DNA of 64,000 bases from Prevotella sp. (GCA_017443345.1 JAFSNR010000008.1:1-64000); one strand, 5' to 3'. Positions 19,393 through 27,977 are shown, counted from the stretch's first letter. Numbers and translations are program-made. The notes: a model not told the origin generated them from the letters alone.

Positions 19393-19424
19393 AAAGACTA
19401 GTTGTACTAGTAATACTAGAAATC
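19389..19424. repeat. Nonamer array (class D) joining two convergent stop codons
   Basis: Four 9-nt units: ctagaaaga, ctagttgta, ctagtaata, ctagaaatc. It contains the TAG of the porin gene (19390-19392) and ends at the first base of the menA stop codon complement (19424). Confidence 0.9.
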
Positions 19425-20335
19425 TATACCAGCAGGAGCCCGATACTCACTAGGACCCCATAGATAAAGATATTTCGCGCTGTTTCTCCCAAGATGAGAT
19501 TCAGCGCTTTTCCTTGGTAGATGCGCTTCATCTTCAGGTAGGTAAAGAGATGAAGCACCAGATAGAGCAAGGGCAGCAGTGAAGCGAGGATATGTCCGTT
19601 CATCCAGAAAGTACCTCCCAGGATGATAGCAGCTACTCCAACACCCACATAGAGCTGGAGCCCAGCCTTCGGACCAAGGCGCACGATGATCGTATTCTTT
19701 CCAGCCAGACGGTCATTATCCCGATCACGGAAGTTATTGACTATCAGGAGGGCATCGATCACCAAGCCACAAGCAATGGAAGCCAGGAACACTTGGGCTG
19801 TCACCACATGCAACTGGACATAATAGCTACAGCAGACAGGGACGATACCGAAGAAAACCAACACGAGGATATCACCCAGTCCCTGATAAGAGAAGAAAGT
19901 GGTATAGAGGAAAGCGAAGATTACACAGAGAATCCCCACGAGAATCATCTCCAGACCACCATAATAAGCCAATGGCAGTCCGATGACACAGGCTATACAT
20001 GTCGTGAGGGCGATGGCCTTCTTCATCGAATCGAGCTTCACCCACCCCTGGGCACAGGCACGTCTGGGACCCAGACGGGTCTCCGCATCATCCGTTCCGT
20101 TGGCAAAATCGAAGAAGTCGTTGATGAAGTTCGCATCGATCTGCATGGCAAAGGAGAAGAGCAGACAGAGCAGTGCTGCTGTCCAACTGAACACACCTTC
20201 TTCATATTGGAAAGCATCGACCCAAGCCAACGCCACCCCAATCATCACTGGTACTGCAGCACCCGATAAAGTCTTCGGACGGGCTGCTAAAAGCCATGCC
20301 TGAACTGAATCAGTCTTAATTTTCCTTTCTTCCAT
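19424..20335 (-). CDS. menA: 1,4-dihydroxy-2-naphthoate polyprenyltransferase
   Basis: A 303-residue UbiA-family inner-membrane enzyme that prenylates DHNA, the membrane step of menaquinone synthesis. The two Asp-rich metal/prenyl-diphosphate motifs are visible: NDFFDFANGTDD (about residue 70) and NNFRDRDNDRLAGKNT (about residue 195). Eight or nine hydrophobic helices follow the usual layout, and the N-terminus has the family pattern WLLAARPKTLSGA. The start at 20335 is chosen over 20389, which overlaps the divergent promoter. Consistent with an anaerobe using menaquinone. Confidence 0.93.
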   Translation of the reverse strand: MEERKIKTDSVQAWLLAARPKTLSGAAVPVMIGVALAWVDAFQYEEGVFSWTAALLCLLFSFAMQIDANFINDFFDFANGTDDAETRLGPRRACAQGWVKLDSMKKAIALTTCIACVIGLPLAYYGGLEMILVGILCVIFAFLYTTFFSYQGLGDILVLVFFGIVPVCCSYYVQLHVVTAQVFLASIACGLVIDALLIVNNFRDRDNDRLAGKNTIIVRLGPKAGLQLYVGVGVAAIILGGTFWMNGHILASLLPLLYLVLHLFTYLKMKRIYQGKALNLILGETARNIFIYGVLVSIGLLLV

Positions 20336-20358
20336 CTCTATTTTTCGCTTTTTATTTG

Positions 20359-20366
20359 CAAAAGTA
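20359..20366 (-). promoter_or_regulatory. -7 element (TACTTTTG) for menA
   Basis: The minus strand reads TACTTTTG 23 nt before the menA start; back to back with the promoter at 20379-20386. Confidence 0.65.
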
Positions 20367-20378
20367 ATCAGAAATTCG

Positions 20379-20386
20379 TATATTTG
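20379..20386 (+). promoter_or_regulatory. -7 element (TATATTTG) for the HD hydrolase
   Basis: TATATTTG ends 21 nt before the ATG at 20408. Confidence 0.65.
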
Positions 20387-20407
20387 CAAAATTATTCGAG
20401 ACTTTTT

Positions 20408-21088
20408 ATGATTAACAACAACCCTAGCCTAGATTTAGTGGAGTTTATCGAGACACAGATACTCCCACGTTATGCAGCTTTCGACCGTGCACACAATATG
20501 GAGCACGTCACTCGTGTCATCAGAAGTTCACTGGAACTGGTGAAGACCACCGGTGCCGATATCAACATGGCTTACACCATTGCCGCCTATCACGATCTGG
20601 GGATGGCTGGCCATCGTGCTGACCACCATATCCGAGGTGGAAAGATCCTGGCAGCTGATGCCCGACTGAAGAAATGGTTCTCGCCTGAACAGATCAAGAT
20701 CATGAAGGAAGCAGTGGAGGATCACCGTGCTTCAGCCAGTCGTGCCCCACGCAGCATCTATGGGAAGATCGTTGCAGAAGCTGATCGTGATATCGATTGC
20801 CAGACGGTGATTCGTCGGACTATCCAGTTCGGACTGGCCAACTATCCCCAATTCGACAAGGAAGGACAGTGGAAACGATTCCAGGAGCACATGAACAGCA
20901 AGTACTCCAAGGACGGTTACATTAAACTGTGGATTCCCAATTCGCCGAATGCCAAGAAACTCAACGACCTGCGCAACCTCATTGCCCAACCTCTGCAACT
21001 GCGCGAGGCCTTCAACAAGATCTTTGCTGAAGAGCTGGCAATAGCAGCTGAGGAGCAGGCAGAAACCAAGGAGGAACCTACTGCATGA
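20408..21088 (+). CDS. HD-domain phosphohydrolase
   Basis: A 226-residue HD-superfamily protein. The metal ligands are visible as H-x-x-EH (NMEHVTRVI), the HD pair in AAYHDLGM, and HH in the next helix (ADHHIRGG), followed by a conserved Asp in EADRDID. HD proteins of this type hydrolyse phosphate esters of nucleotides or similar small molecules; the substrate is not predictable. It is probably cytosolic. The C-terminus has an acidic/Ala-rich tail (EELAIAAEEQAETKEE). Its 3' end overlaps by 11 nt a small gene on the other strand. Confidence 0.85.
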   Translation: MINNNPSLDLVEFIETQILPRYAAFDRAHNMEHVTRVIRSSLELVKTTGADINMAYTIAAYHDLGMAGHRADHHIRGGKILAADARLKKWFSPEQIKIMKEAVEDHRASASRAPRSIYGKIVAEADRDIDCQTVIRRTIQFGLANYPQFDKEGQWKRFQEHMNSKYSKDGYIKLWIPNSPNAKKLNDLRNLIAQPLQLREAFNKIFAEELAIAAEEQAETKEEPTA

Positions 21089-21233
21089 AATACAGATAAT
21101 AGATTGCAGCCAGGAGCACCACGAGTGCGATAAGGATGACCGACTTGATCATACAGGAAGCCACCTTCTTCACCACCAGAAAGGCCACAATGATGGCCAC
21201 CAGCACAAAAATGTAATATCCGATATTTGTCAT
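21078..21233 (-). CDS. Small two-helix membrane protein
   Basis: A 51-residue ORF starting MTNIGYYIFVLVAIIVAFLVV and ending LYFMQ. Two strongly hydrophobic helices are separated by KKVASCMIKS. The ATG at 21233 lies one base from the stop codon of the RluA-family gene (21235), so it is probably the second gene of that operon. Its end overlaps the convergent HD gene. No family is recognised, but position, start spacing and composition support a real gene. Confidence 0.7.
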   Translation of the reverse strand: MTNIGYYIFVLVAIIVAFLVVKKVASCMIKSVILIALVVLLAAIYYLYFMQ

Positions 21234-21234
21234 G

Positions 21235-22131
21235 TTACTTGAATAGTTTTCTGAATACTATTGGAATGGGCGTCTCGAACTCCATCGGCTCACCCGTCAC
21301 AGGATGATGGAAACAGAGGAGCCATGCATGCAGACAGAGACGATGCAGGGGATCATCCCCATTTCCGTACTTAGGATCGCCACAAACAGGGTGCCCCATA
21401 TCAGCCGAGTGGACACGGATCTGATTCTTACGTCCTGTTTCAAGCTTGAACTCCACCAGTGAGTGCTCCGTCGTACGAGCCATCACGTGGTAATGGGTCA
21501 CGGCATACTTGCCACCATTGTCTGTCGGAGAGGAATACGTTACGTAGGCCTTGTTGTCCTTCAGCCAGTTGGCAATGGTGCCTTCATCCTGCTCCATCTC
21601 ACCTGAACAGACAGCCACATAACGACGGTCGTAGACGATCTGATGCCAGTTATGCTCGAGGATCTGTTCTGTCTCCATATCCTTCGCATAGACCATCAGA
21701 CCACTCGTATCGCGATCCAGACGATGCACCACATGGGCTGTACACTTCTGGCGCGACTTCTTGAAATAGTCGTCGAGTACGGTCTTCACGTTCAGACTGG
21801 AGTGCCCTGCTGCCATCGAGAGGATGCCCTCAGCCTTCTCGACCACGATGAGCCACTTGTCCTCATAGACAATCTTCACATAACGGCTCTTGAAACCCTG
21901 TTGGTTGCGCTTGGTCTTGCTGACAGCTATCTTCATACCAGGTTCCAGAGGGAAATCAAACTGGCTGACGGTTTTGCCGTTCACCCTGATGCCCCTACCC
22001 TGCAATGTAGCCTTGATCTTTGATTTCGACTGTTGGACATTCTGAAACAGCCATTCCAACAACGGCATCGCCTCCGAGACGGTAAAGTGCTCGTAGTCGC
22101 CCTCGTGATTATATCCTGAGTTGAATCTCAT
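21235..22131 (-). CDS. RluA-family pseudouridine synthase
   Basis: A 298-residue enzyme that isomerises uridine to pseudouridine in rRNA or tRNA. An N-terminal S4-like RNA-binding segment (LLEWLFQNVQQSKSKIKATLQGRGIRVNG) is followed by the catalytic motif HRLDRDTSGLMVYAKD, whose first Asp (HRLD) is the nucleophile, and the later GRKNQIRVH motif. Which RNA position it modifies cannot be told from sequence. The start gives the family's usual N-terminus; no clear -7 element was found nearby. Confidence 0.92.
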   Translation of the reverse strand: MRFNSGYNHEGDYEHFTVSEAMPLLEWLFQNVQQSKSKIKATLQGRGIRVNGKTVSQFDFPLEPGMKIAVSKTKRNQQGFKSRYVKIVYEDKWLIVVEKAEGILSMAAGHSSLNVKTVLDDYFKKSRQKCTAHVVHRLDRDTSGLMVYAKDMETEQILEHNWHQIVYDRRYVAVCSGEMEQDEGTIANWLKDNKAYVTYSSPTDNGGKYAVTHYHVMARTTEHSLVEFKLETGRKNQIRVHSADMGHPVCGDPKYGNGDDPLHRLCLHAWLLCFHHPVTGEPMEFETPIPIVFRKLFK

Positions 22132-22149
22132 CTCGTTAGTTAGAAAAAA

Positions 22150-22184
22150 GCCCCCCGACTCCTAGGAGGAGAGGGGGAGCGGAT
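22150..22184 (-). terminator. Rho-independent terminator of uxaC
   Basis: On the minus strand, a C-rich arm (CTCCCCCTCTCCTCC), TAGGAG, then a GGGGGG arm and a T run. It lies between the uxaC stop codon (22193) and the next start (22131). Confidence 0.8.
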
Positions 22185-22192
22185 AGTTTGTA

Positions 22193-23599
22193 TTAGTAGA
22201 ATTTAAAGTAGCGTCGTGCATTGTTGTAGCTGATGTCCTCAACCATACGTCCGAGAATCTCCTGATCGTTAGGCAGCAGGCCCTTCTCGACATCGTTGCC
22301 GAGAATGTTACAGAGGATACGACGGAAGTACTCATGACGAGGATAGCTCAGGAACGAACGGCTGTCAGTGAGCATACCCACGAAACGGCTGAGCAGACCC
22401 AGCACTGAGAGGGCGTTCATCTGACGGATCATACCGTCCATCTGATCATTGAACCACCAGCCTGAACCGAACTGGATCTTGCCTGGCTCACCACCCTGGA
22501 AGTTACCCAGCATAGTGGCGATCACCTCGTTAGCACAAGGATTCAGTGTATATAATATGGTACGTGTGAGCTTGTCCTTCATGTTCAGCTTGTTCAGGAA
22601 GGTCGACATCGCCTTGGCGGTATTGAACTCACCGATGCTGTCGAAACCAGTGTCAGCACCCAGCTGGTTGTACATCTTCGTATTGTTGTCACGGATGGCA
22701 CCATAGTGGAACTGCTGTGTCCAGTCGGCGTCAGCATCCATCTCAGCCATCACCGTGAGGAAGCAGTTCTTGAACTGACGGATCTCCAGCTTAGAGAGCT
22801 GCTGACCACGCATAGCCTTCGCGAAGATAGTCTCGATCTCTGAATCGGTATACTCCTCATCGTAGAACTCTTCGATACCATGGTCTGAGAGCTTACAGCC
22901 GTTGGCAGCGAAGAAGTCGTGACGGTTCTGGAGGGCATCCACCATGTCAGCAAACTTCGTGATGCTTACACCTGATACATTGGCAAGCTGCTCCACGTAC
23001 TTGGGGAACTCAGGCTTCTCGATGTTCATCGCCTTGTCAGGACGCCAGGCAGGAATCATCATAGGATCATCCTGAGCCTTGTGCTTGGCATACTCGATAT
23101 GGTTGTGCAGATCGTCTACTGGATCGTCAGTAGTGCAGACGCACTCCACGTTGTAGTGCTTCATCAGACCACGTGCAGAGAACTCAGGGCTCTTCAGCTT
23201 CTCGTTACACTCGTCGAAGATCTCACGGGCGGTCTTGGGACTCAGCTGCTTGGTGATACCAAAGGCAGTCTTCAGCTCCAGATGTGTCCAGTGGTACAAG
23301 GGGTTGCGGAAGGTATAGGGCACTGTCTCAGCCCACTTCTCGAACTTTTCCCAGTCGGAGGTGTCCTTGCCTGTGCAATACTTCTCGTCGATACCGTTGG
23401 TACGCATGGCACGCCACTTGTAGTGGTCTCCACCCAACCAGAGTTCTGTAATACTCTTAAAACGATGATCGTTGGCTACCATCTCAGGGATGAGGTGACA
23501 GTGATAGTCGATGATGGGCATTTTAGCCGCATGGTTGTGATACAAGTCCTGAGCCACCTGGGTCTCCAGAACGAAGTTATCATCATTGAACTGCTTCAT
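22193..23599 (-). CDS. uxaC: Glucuronate isomerase
   Basis: A 468-residue amidohydrolase-fold isomerase converting D-glucuronate to fructuronate (and galacturonate to tagaturonate), the first step of hexuronate use. Characteristic segments are IIDYHCHLIPEMVANDHRF (metal-binding HCH), YHWTHLELKTAFGI, VECVCTTDDPVDDL and GWWFNDQMDG. Length is typical. The start at 23599 gives MKQFNDDNFVLETQ; the frame upstream to 23629 lies next to the -7 element at 23638-23645. No other uronate genes are nearby. Consistent with growth on pectin or glycosaminoglycans. Confidence 0.95.
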   Translation of the reverse strand: MKQFNDDNFVLETQVAQDLYHNHAAKMPIIDYHCHLIPEMVANDHRFKSITELWLGGDHYKWRAMRTNGIDEKYCTGKDTSDWEKFEKWAETVPYTFRNPLYHWTHLELKTAFGITKQLSPKTAREIFDECNEKLKSPEFSARGLMKHYNVECVCTTDDPVDDLHNHIEYAKHKAQDDPMMIPAWRPDKAMNIEKPEFPKYVEQLANVSGVSITKFADMVDALQNRHDFFAANGCKLSDHGIEEFYDEEYTDSEIETIFAKAMRGQQLSKLEIRQFKNCFLTVMAEMDADADWTQQFHYGAIRDNNTKMYNQLGADTGFDSIGEFNTAKAMSTFLNKLNMKDKLTRTILYTLNPCANEVIATMLGNFQGGEPGKIQFGSGWWFNDQMDGMIRQMNALSVLGLLSRFVGMLTDSRSFLSYPRHEYFRRILCNILGNDVEKGLLPNDQEILGRMVEDISYNNARRYFKFY

Positions 23600-23637
23600 A
23601 ATTCTCAATGTTTTAGTTGTTCGTTTCAAATTTTGTG

Positions 23638-23645
23638 CAAAGATA
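23638..23645 (-). promoter_or_regulatory. -7 element (TATCTTTG) for uxaC
   Basis: The minus strand reads TATCTTTG 38 nt before the uxaC start. Confidence 0.7.
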
Positions 23646-23668
23646 GTGATAATTCTGCAAAAAAGTAC

Positions 23669-23676
23669 TATCTTTG
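23669..23676 (+). promoter_or_regulatory. -7 element (TATCTTTG) for ansA
   Basis: TATCTTTG ends 30 nt before the ATG at 23707. Confidence 0.7.
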
Positions 23677-23706
23677 CACAAAAATAACCACGTAAACGTT
23701 TGTTCT

Positions 23707-24738
23707 ATGCGAACCAAGATATTGCTTATCTATACAGGTGGCACCATCGGTATGAACCGCAATCCCAAGACGGGTGCCCTCGAACCCTTCGATTTCGAAC
23801 AGCTGCTGCAGAACGTGCCTGAGTTGAAACAGTTCGATATCCAGATCGACACCTTCCAGTTCAATCCTCCCATCGACTCCAGCGACATGTCGCCTGCCCT
23901 CTGGACAGACCTCTCCCACTGCATCGCCGACCATTACGACGACTACGACGGCTTCGTGGTGCTGCATGGCACTGACACAATGGCCTATACGGCCTCTGCC
24001 CTCTCCTACATGCTCGAGAACCTGACGAAGCCAGTCGTCTTCACAGGCTCCCAACTACCCATCGGCCAGTTGCGCACGGATGGCAAGGAGAATCTCATCA
24101 CGGCTGTCGAGATCGCTGCAGCAAAGGATGAGGAGGGGCACGCGATGGTACCAGAGGTAGGCATCTACTTCGGAGGTCATCTGCTGCGTGGAAACCGTAC
24201 CACCAAACAGAGCGCTGAGGAGTTCAATGCCTTCGAGTCGTTCAACTATCCCCACCTCGTGGACGCGGGCGTGAACATTACTTATCATCGCGACCGTATC
24301 CTGAAGCCCGACTGGGATCAGCCCATGACGCCCCATTTCCGACTCGACAACAACGTGATCATCTTCTCGCTCTTCCCTGGCATCCGTGAAGACCTGATCC
24401 GACATATTATCCACACACCCAATCTGAAGGCCATCGTCATGCGCACATTCGGCTCAGGCAATGCCCCTCAGAAACCCTGGTTGCTCAATGCCCTCAGGGA
24501 AGGAACGAAGCATGGTAAGGTGATTGTGAATATCAGCCAATGTATGCAGGGAGCTGTCGAGATGAGCCGTTACGATTGTGGTTTCCATCTACAGGAAGCT
24601 GGCGTCATCAGTGGGCGCGACTCAACGGTCGAGAGTGCTGTCACCAAACTGATGTTCCTCCAGAGCCACTATCCCAATGATCCAGAAACCGTCCGGAAGT
24701 TCATGCAACAGTCCATCCGAGGCGAAATGACTCTTTAA
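23707..24738 (+). CDS. ansA: Type I L-asparaginase
   Basis: A 343-residue enzyme hydrolysing asparagine to aspartate and ammonia. The first catalytic Thr is in YTGGTIGM at the N-terminus and the second in HGTDTMAYTASAL at about residue 90. FTGSQLPIGQLRTDGKENLI and the C-terminal AGVISGRDSTVESA region are also conserved. There is no signal peptide, so it is cytosolic, as expected for type I. The start at 23707 is taken because an earlier frame start at 23674 falls inside the promoter. Confidence 0.93.
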   Translation: MRTKILLIYTGGTIGMNRNPKTGALEPFDFEQLLQNVPELKQFDIQIDTFQFNPPIDSSDMSPALWTDLSHCIADHYDDYDGFVVLHGTDTMAYTASALSYMLENLTKPVVFTGSQLPIGQLRTDGKENLITAVEIAAAKDEEGHAMVPEVGIYFGGHLLRGNRTTKQSAEEFNAFESFNYPHLVDAGVNITYHRDRILKPDWDQPMTPHFRLDNNVIIFSLFPGIREDLIRHIIHTPNLKAIVMRTFGSGNAPQKPWLLNALREGTKHGKVIVNISQCMQGAVEMSRYDCGFHLQEAGVISGRDSTVESAVTKLMFLQSHYPNDPETVRKFMQQSIRGEMTL

Positions 24739-24743
24739 ACAGA

Positions 24744-24782
24744 AAAATCTCACAACGGGGACTGACCCTATTGTGAGATTTT
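24744..24782. terminator. Bidirectional terminator between ansA and nrdG
   Basis: A perfect 12-bp outer stem (aaaatctcacaa / ttgtgagatttt) between convergent genes. It is A-rich before and T-rich after, so it can work on both strands. Confidence 0.88.
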
Positions 24783-25241
24783 CCAGAATCTGGACGTGAT
24801 GTCTTCCATCTCGCCTGTATCCGATATGCGATAGAGGCGCTGGTTGGTCGTTGGACTCTTCAGCGGTCCAAGATGCCTGATAAAGGGGCCGATCTTAATG
24901 TAGTCGAAGTCCTTCTTGTTGATCGCAGAGGATATGACCGTCTTGCCACTATACCAGGCCACCTTGAACTCTGGATGCTCCTCATGGATATACTGTGCAA
25001 GCATGTTGACGCCTTTCGGATCGGAATCGCCTCCCATAAAGGAGATACACGTGATGTCACTACCATACTGCTCCACGAAACTGTCGATTGCCTCTGCGTT
25101 GAGGGGCAGTCCGATATCCTCCCAGAGGTAGTGGCTGTGACAACCAGGGCAGTGACACGGGCAATTAGAGATATTAATTGCCAATGTCACTTCGTCTGGT
25201 ATCTCCTGAAATACGATGTCTGTATTGACGTACTTCAGCAT
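24768..25241 (-). CDS. nrdG: Anaerobic ribonucleotide reductase activating enzyme
   Basis: A 157-residue radical-SAM activase that generates the glycyl radical on NrdD. The cluster motif C-x3-C-x2-C is seen at about residues 30-37 (CPCHCPGC), followed by the SAM-binding FMGGDSDP. It is small, as usual for NrdG. It follows nrdD by 27 nt on the same strand and its 3' end runs into the shared terminator. Required for dNTP synthesis without oxygen. Confidence 0.93.
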   Translation of the reverse strand: MLKYVNTDIVFQEIPDEVTLAINISNCPCHCPGCHSHYLWEDIGLPLNAEAIDSFVEQYGSDITCISFMGGDSDPKGVNMLAQYIHEEHPEFKVAWYSGKTVISSAINKKDFDYIKIGPFIRHLGPLKSPTTNQRLYRISDTGEMEDITSRFWKISQ

Positions 25242-25268
25242 AAGGCTATTGGTATAGTTCCGTTAGCA

Positions 25269-27383
25269 TTATATTTCTGCGTTCTGATAAGCTGCATGGG
25301 CATAGAATCTGCGAGCAGCCTCCTCCTGACGGGCCTGTGAGAAGTTGCTCACACGCTTCAGATAGCCGATGATACGTGTCATGTAGTCCACGTTCTTCGA
25401 ATGGCAGTGAGGACACTCCTTCAGATAGCGCTTGTCGATGTGGCCACAGTCGTTGCAGACCGTATTGGGGATGTTGAACGTGAAGTAGTTGCAACCCTCC
25501 TTGGCAGCGACCTTCAACAGGTGCATGTACTGCTCCTTCGAGAGGTGCTCCTCGAGGTTCATGTGGAGGGCAGAACCACCCGTCAGGTGCTCGATGTAGG
25601 GAGCACCGTGCAGCTTGAACTTGTCGATGATGGTCAGCGAGTCGTCCTCTACCACATAGAAATAGCTGTTGTAGCAGTCGCGTGGCACGAAGTAGCCGTC
25701 CTCGCGATCCCACTTGGCGTGCTTCACACCCACGTTCTCGGCTGGAATCATCTCACAGTTGAACATCACGTCCTTCGAACGATACTGACGGTTGTACTTC
25801 TCGATCAGTCCGAGGATGCCCTGTACGAAGTGCAGATACTCGTCGTTAGGCGTAATCTTCAGCCCCATGAACTCAGCAGCCTCTACGAGTCCGTTGATAC
25901 CGATGGTCAGGTACTGGCGTCCGATGTTGATATAGCCTGCATCGAACAGCGGCAGCATGCCGTGCTCCTGCAGTTCCTTCAGGTTCTCGTTGTAGGCCAA
26001 CTGCACCTTGTGGCAAAGGTCGATGACCTTGCCCAGATACTCCAGATAGTCCATCTTGTGGTTGACGGCATACTGGATACAACGGTTCAGGTTGATGGTG
26101 AGCACAGACTTCGAACCCGTGCTGACGCCACCTGCTCCGAGGGTGTAGCTGAAGCCGTTGTCCGTGATCTCGTTGCGCAGACGGCAGCAAGAGCTCAGCG
26201 AGTCGGCATTATTGCTCATGTAGGTAAAGAACGAGTGACCTTCGCTGTACATCTCGGCTGTAAACTCACCCCACTCCTTGTCCTTCGGGTCGCCGTTCTC
26301 GTCGGTCAGCAGTGCCATTGTCTCAACGGGGAAGGTCAGCAGAGTCTTGGTACGCTCCTTGTTGAACCATTTCATGAAGCGTTTCTGGAGCCAAGAGAGA
26401 CCGTCCCAGTCGGGCTTTGAGCCATCGGGGAAGTAGAACTCGCCAAAGATTGACTCGAAATAGTAGCGATCGTAGTAAGCCACGTTCCAGAACACAGCCT
26501 GATAGTTACGGGCACCAGTGGGCTGGTTCAGCGTGTAGACGATCTGCTCAAAGTAGTCAGTAATCACTTTGTCGATGGTGCGCTTCTTCAGTGAAAGGTC
26601 TGCTTGGTCGTTGGGGCGCTTCCAGTAATCGAGTCCGTACTCCTTGCCGATAAAGTAGTTCATGTACATCAGGAACTCAGGCGTAGCACAGGCACCAGAG
26701 AGCATAGAGCTGACCATGAACACCATGTTCACGAAACCGCCAGCGAATGACTTGAGGTTGGTGGGAGCCGTCGAGTTACCTCCGATTGCCACTGTTCCTC
26801 CGATGAGCCAAGGGTACATCGTGATCGAGGCGCAGTAGTTTGCCAGCGAGGTCTCGTCGTTCTTATATATAAAGTGGTGTGTCAGCTTGTCGATATACTC
26901 GTCGGCCAGCTCCTTGCCGTACATCTTCTTGATACGGTCGGTCAGCATACGACGGTTCAGACGGATGAATCCGCTCTTGGGGAGCTCGCCGATGAGGGTG
27001 GCGATGTTCTTGTGCTCCACGTTGGCGTTGGCATCGTACTTCGAACCGGTGGCAGCGTTCACCGACTCGCAGTATTCAGAGAGGAACTGCAGCTTAGCCA
27101 ATGTCTCACGGTCTTCTGTGTGTGCCTGGCGATAGAGCATGAACGATTTGGCTACCTTGTAGTAACCCTCGCGCATGAGTGCCTCTTCTACCTGGTTCTG
27201 GATGTCTTCCACAGTGATGTCGTCGTGAATGTCAAGATGGCTAAGGATTTTTGAAATGGTTCCAAGGTCGGCAGGATAGTCGACACTCTCAAACGCCTTG
27301 ACGATGGCGTTCATGATTTTGTCTAGTGAAAACAGGTCTTTTGAACCGTCACGCTTGGTAATCGTAAAGTTTTTAATTTCCAT
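25269..27383 (-). CDS. nrdD: Anaerobic ribonucleoside-triphosphate reductase
   Basis: A 704-residue class III reductase making dNTPs from NTPs. An N-terminal ATP-cone (FTITKRDGSKDLFSLDKI, ISKILSHLDIHDDITVEDIQNQVEEALM) is followed by the barrel domain. The C-terminal zinc site is CNDC...CPHC, and the glycyl radical is the Gly in RIIGYL, about 31 residues from the end. The start at 27383 (MEIKNFTITKRDG) is preferred; the longer frame to 27482 is translated leader. A -7 element at 27506-27513 leaves a leader of about 115 nt with inverted repeats. Forms an operon with nrdG. Confidence 0.95.
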   Translation of the reverse strand: MEIKNFTITKRDGSKDLFSLDKIMNAIVKAFESVDYPADLGTISKILSHLDIHDDITVEDIQNQVEEALMREGYYKVAKSFMLYRQAHTEDRETLAKLQFLSEYCESVNAATGSKYDANANVEHKNIATLIGELPKSGFIRLNRRMLTDRIKKMYGKELADEYIDKLTHHFIYKNDETSLANYCASITMYPWLIGGTVAIGGNSTAPTNLKSFAGGFVNMVFMVSSMLSGACATPEFLMYMNYFIGKEYGLDYWKRPNDQADLSLKKRTIDKVITDYFEQIVYTLNQPTGARNYQAVFWNVAYYDRYYFESIFGEFYFPDGSKPDWDGLSWLQKRFMKWFNKERTKTLLTFPVETMALLTDENGDPKDKEWGEFTAEMYSEGHSFFTYMSNNADSLSSCCRLRNEITDNGFSYTLGAGGVSTGSKSVLTINLNRCIQYAVNHKMDYLEYLGKVIDLCHKVQLAYNENLKELQEHGMLPLFDAGYINIGRQYLTIGINGLVEAAEFMGLKITPNDEYLHFVQGILGLIEKYNRQYRSKDVMFNCEMIPAENVGVKHAKWDREDGYFVPRDCYNSYFYVVEDDSLTIIDKFKLHGAPYIEHLTGGSALHMNLEEHLSKEQYMHLLKVAAKEGCNYFTFNIPNTVCNDCGHIDKRYLKECPHCHSKNVDYMTRIIGYLKRVSNFSQARQEEAARRFYAHAAYQNAEI

Positions 27384-27429
27384 TTTGTTGTTTATTGATA
27401 TAATGTTTAACGTTCTATGCTCGCCGCGA

Positions 27430-27481
27430 AGTTTTCCGTTTTGGGAAACTTTTTTGTTTTTCGAATCGGAAAAGTTTTCCA
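27430..27481 (-). promoter_or_regulatory. Inverted repeats in the nrdD leader
   Basis: The leader contains gttttcc/gggaaac around 27436-27452 and the near-palindrome ggaaaagttttcc at 27468-27480. Related ggaaaactt and ggaaaagtttccc copies occur at 27712-27755. They may form alternative hairpins or bind a regulator; this is inference. Confidence 0.4.
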
Positions 27482-27505
27482 TTTTGGCAAATCCGAATTC
27501 GCTTG

Positions 27506-27513
27506 CAAAGATA
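27506..27513 (-). promoter_or_regulatory. -7 element (TATCTTTG) for nrdDG
   Basis: The minus strand reads TATCTTTG, about 123 nt before the nrdD start, so the mRNA has a long leader. Confidence 0.65.
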
Positions 27514-27793
27514 CAAAATTATCCGATAACAACCATAAGAATAAGCAGAAATTTACTGCAAAAATATGTTAAATATTAGGACGCTAAAGCACTTTATATT
27601 TCAGAACTCGCTCATTATAAGTTGTTTACAAACTTCTATTCGAAAGCCAGTTGAACGCTCTCCTCGCGCGTACCTTAATTTATACATACGTGGAGATCCA
27701 CGAAACTTTTTGGAAAACTTCTCGAATGATTTAAACGGAAAAGTTTCCCACTTTCGAAGACATCAGGCAAAAACAACAGGAAAAGACATGATG

Positions 27794-27825
27794 TTTTGGG
27801 ATTTTGGGATTTTGGGTTTTTGGGT
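27794..27825. repeat. Octamer array (class G, ttttggga), left arm
   Basis: Four 8-nt units: ttttggga, ttttggga, ttttgggt, ttttgggt. It is matched in inverted orientation by the array at 27946-27977. Confidence 0.85.
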
Positions 27826-27865
27826 TTTTATAATATTTTAATTGGTATTTTTATATACTAATATA

Positions 27866-27903
27866 TTAGAATTAATATAATATAAATATTATATTAATTC
27901 TAA
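27866..27903. repeat. 38-bp AT palindrome
   Basis: A perfect 18-bp stem (ttagaattaatataatat and its complement) around a 2-nt centre, almost wholly A/T. It is placed centrally between the two octamer arms. Confidence 0.85.
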
Positions 27904-27945
27904 ATCAAAATTGACGTTTATAGGAGATGATGATACACGTATTTT

Positions 27946-27977
27946 TCCAAAATATCCAAAATCCCAAAATCCCAAGA
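27946..27977. repeat. Octamer array (class G), right arm, inverted
   Basis: Four 8-nt units: tccaaaat, atccaaaa, tcccaaaa, tcccaaga. They are the complement of the left-arm unit. Confidence 0.8.

Noticed and set aside
22150-22184. C/G-rich palindrome as a mobile-element end
   Set aside because: Its position after uxaC and the T run on the minus strand fit an ordinary terminator; no element is attached.
27430-27513. NrdR box upstream of nrdD
   Set aside because: The palindromes are ggaaaagttttcc, unlike the NrdR consensus, and no nrdR gene is seen.
27566-27841. A 91-codon frame upstream of nrdD
   Set aside because: Its C-terminal third is the octamer array (FWDFGILGFWVF), there is no promoter or conserved pattern, and it crosses the repeat region.
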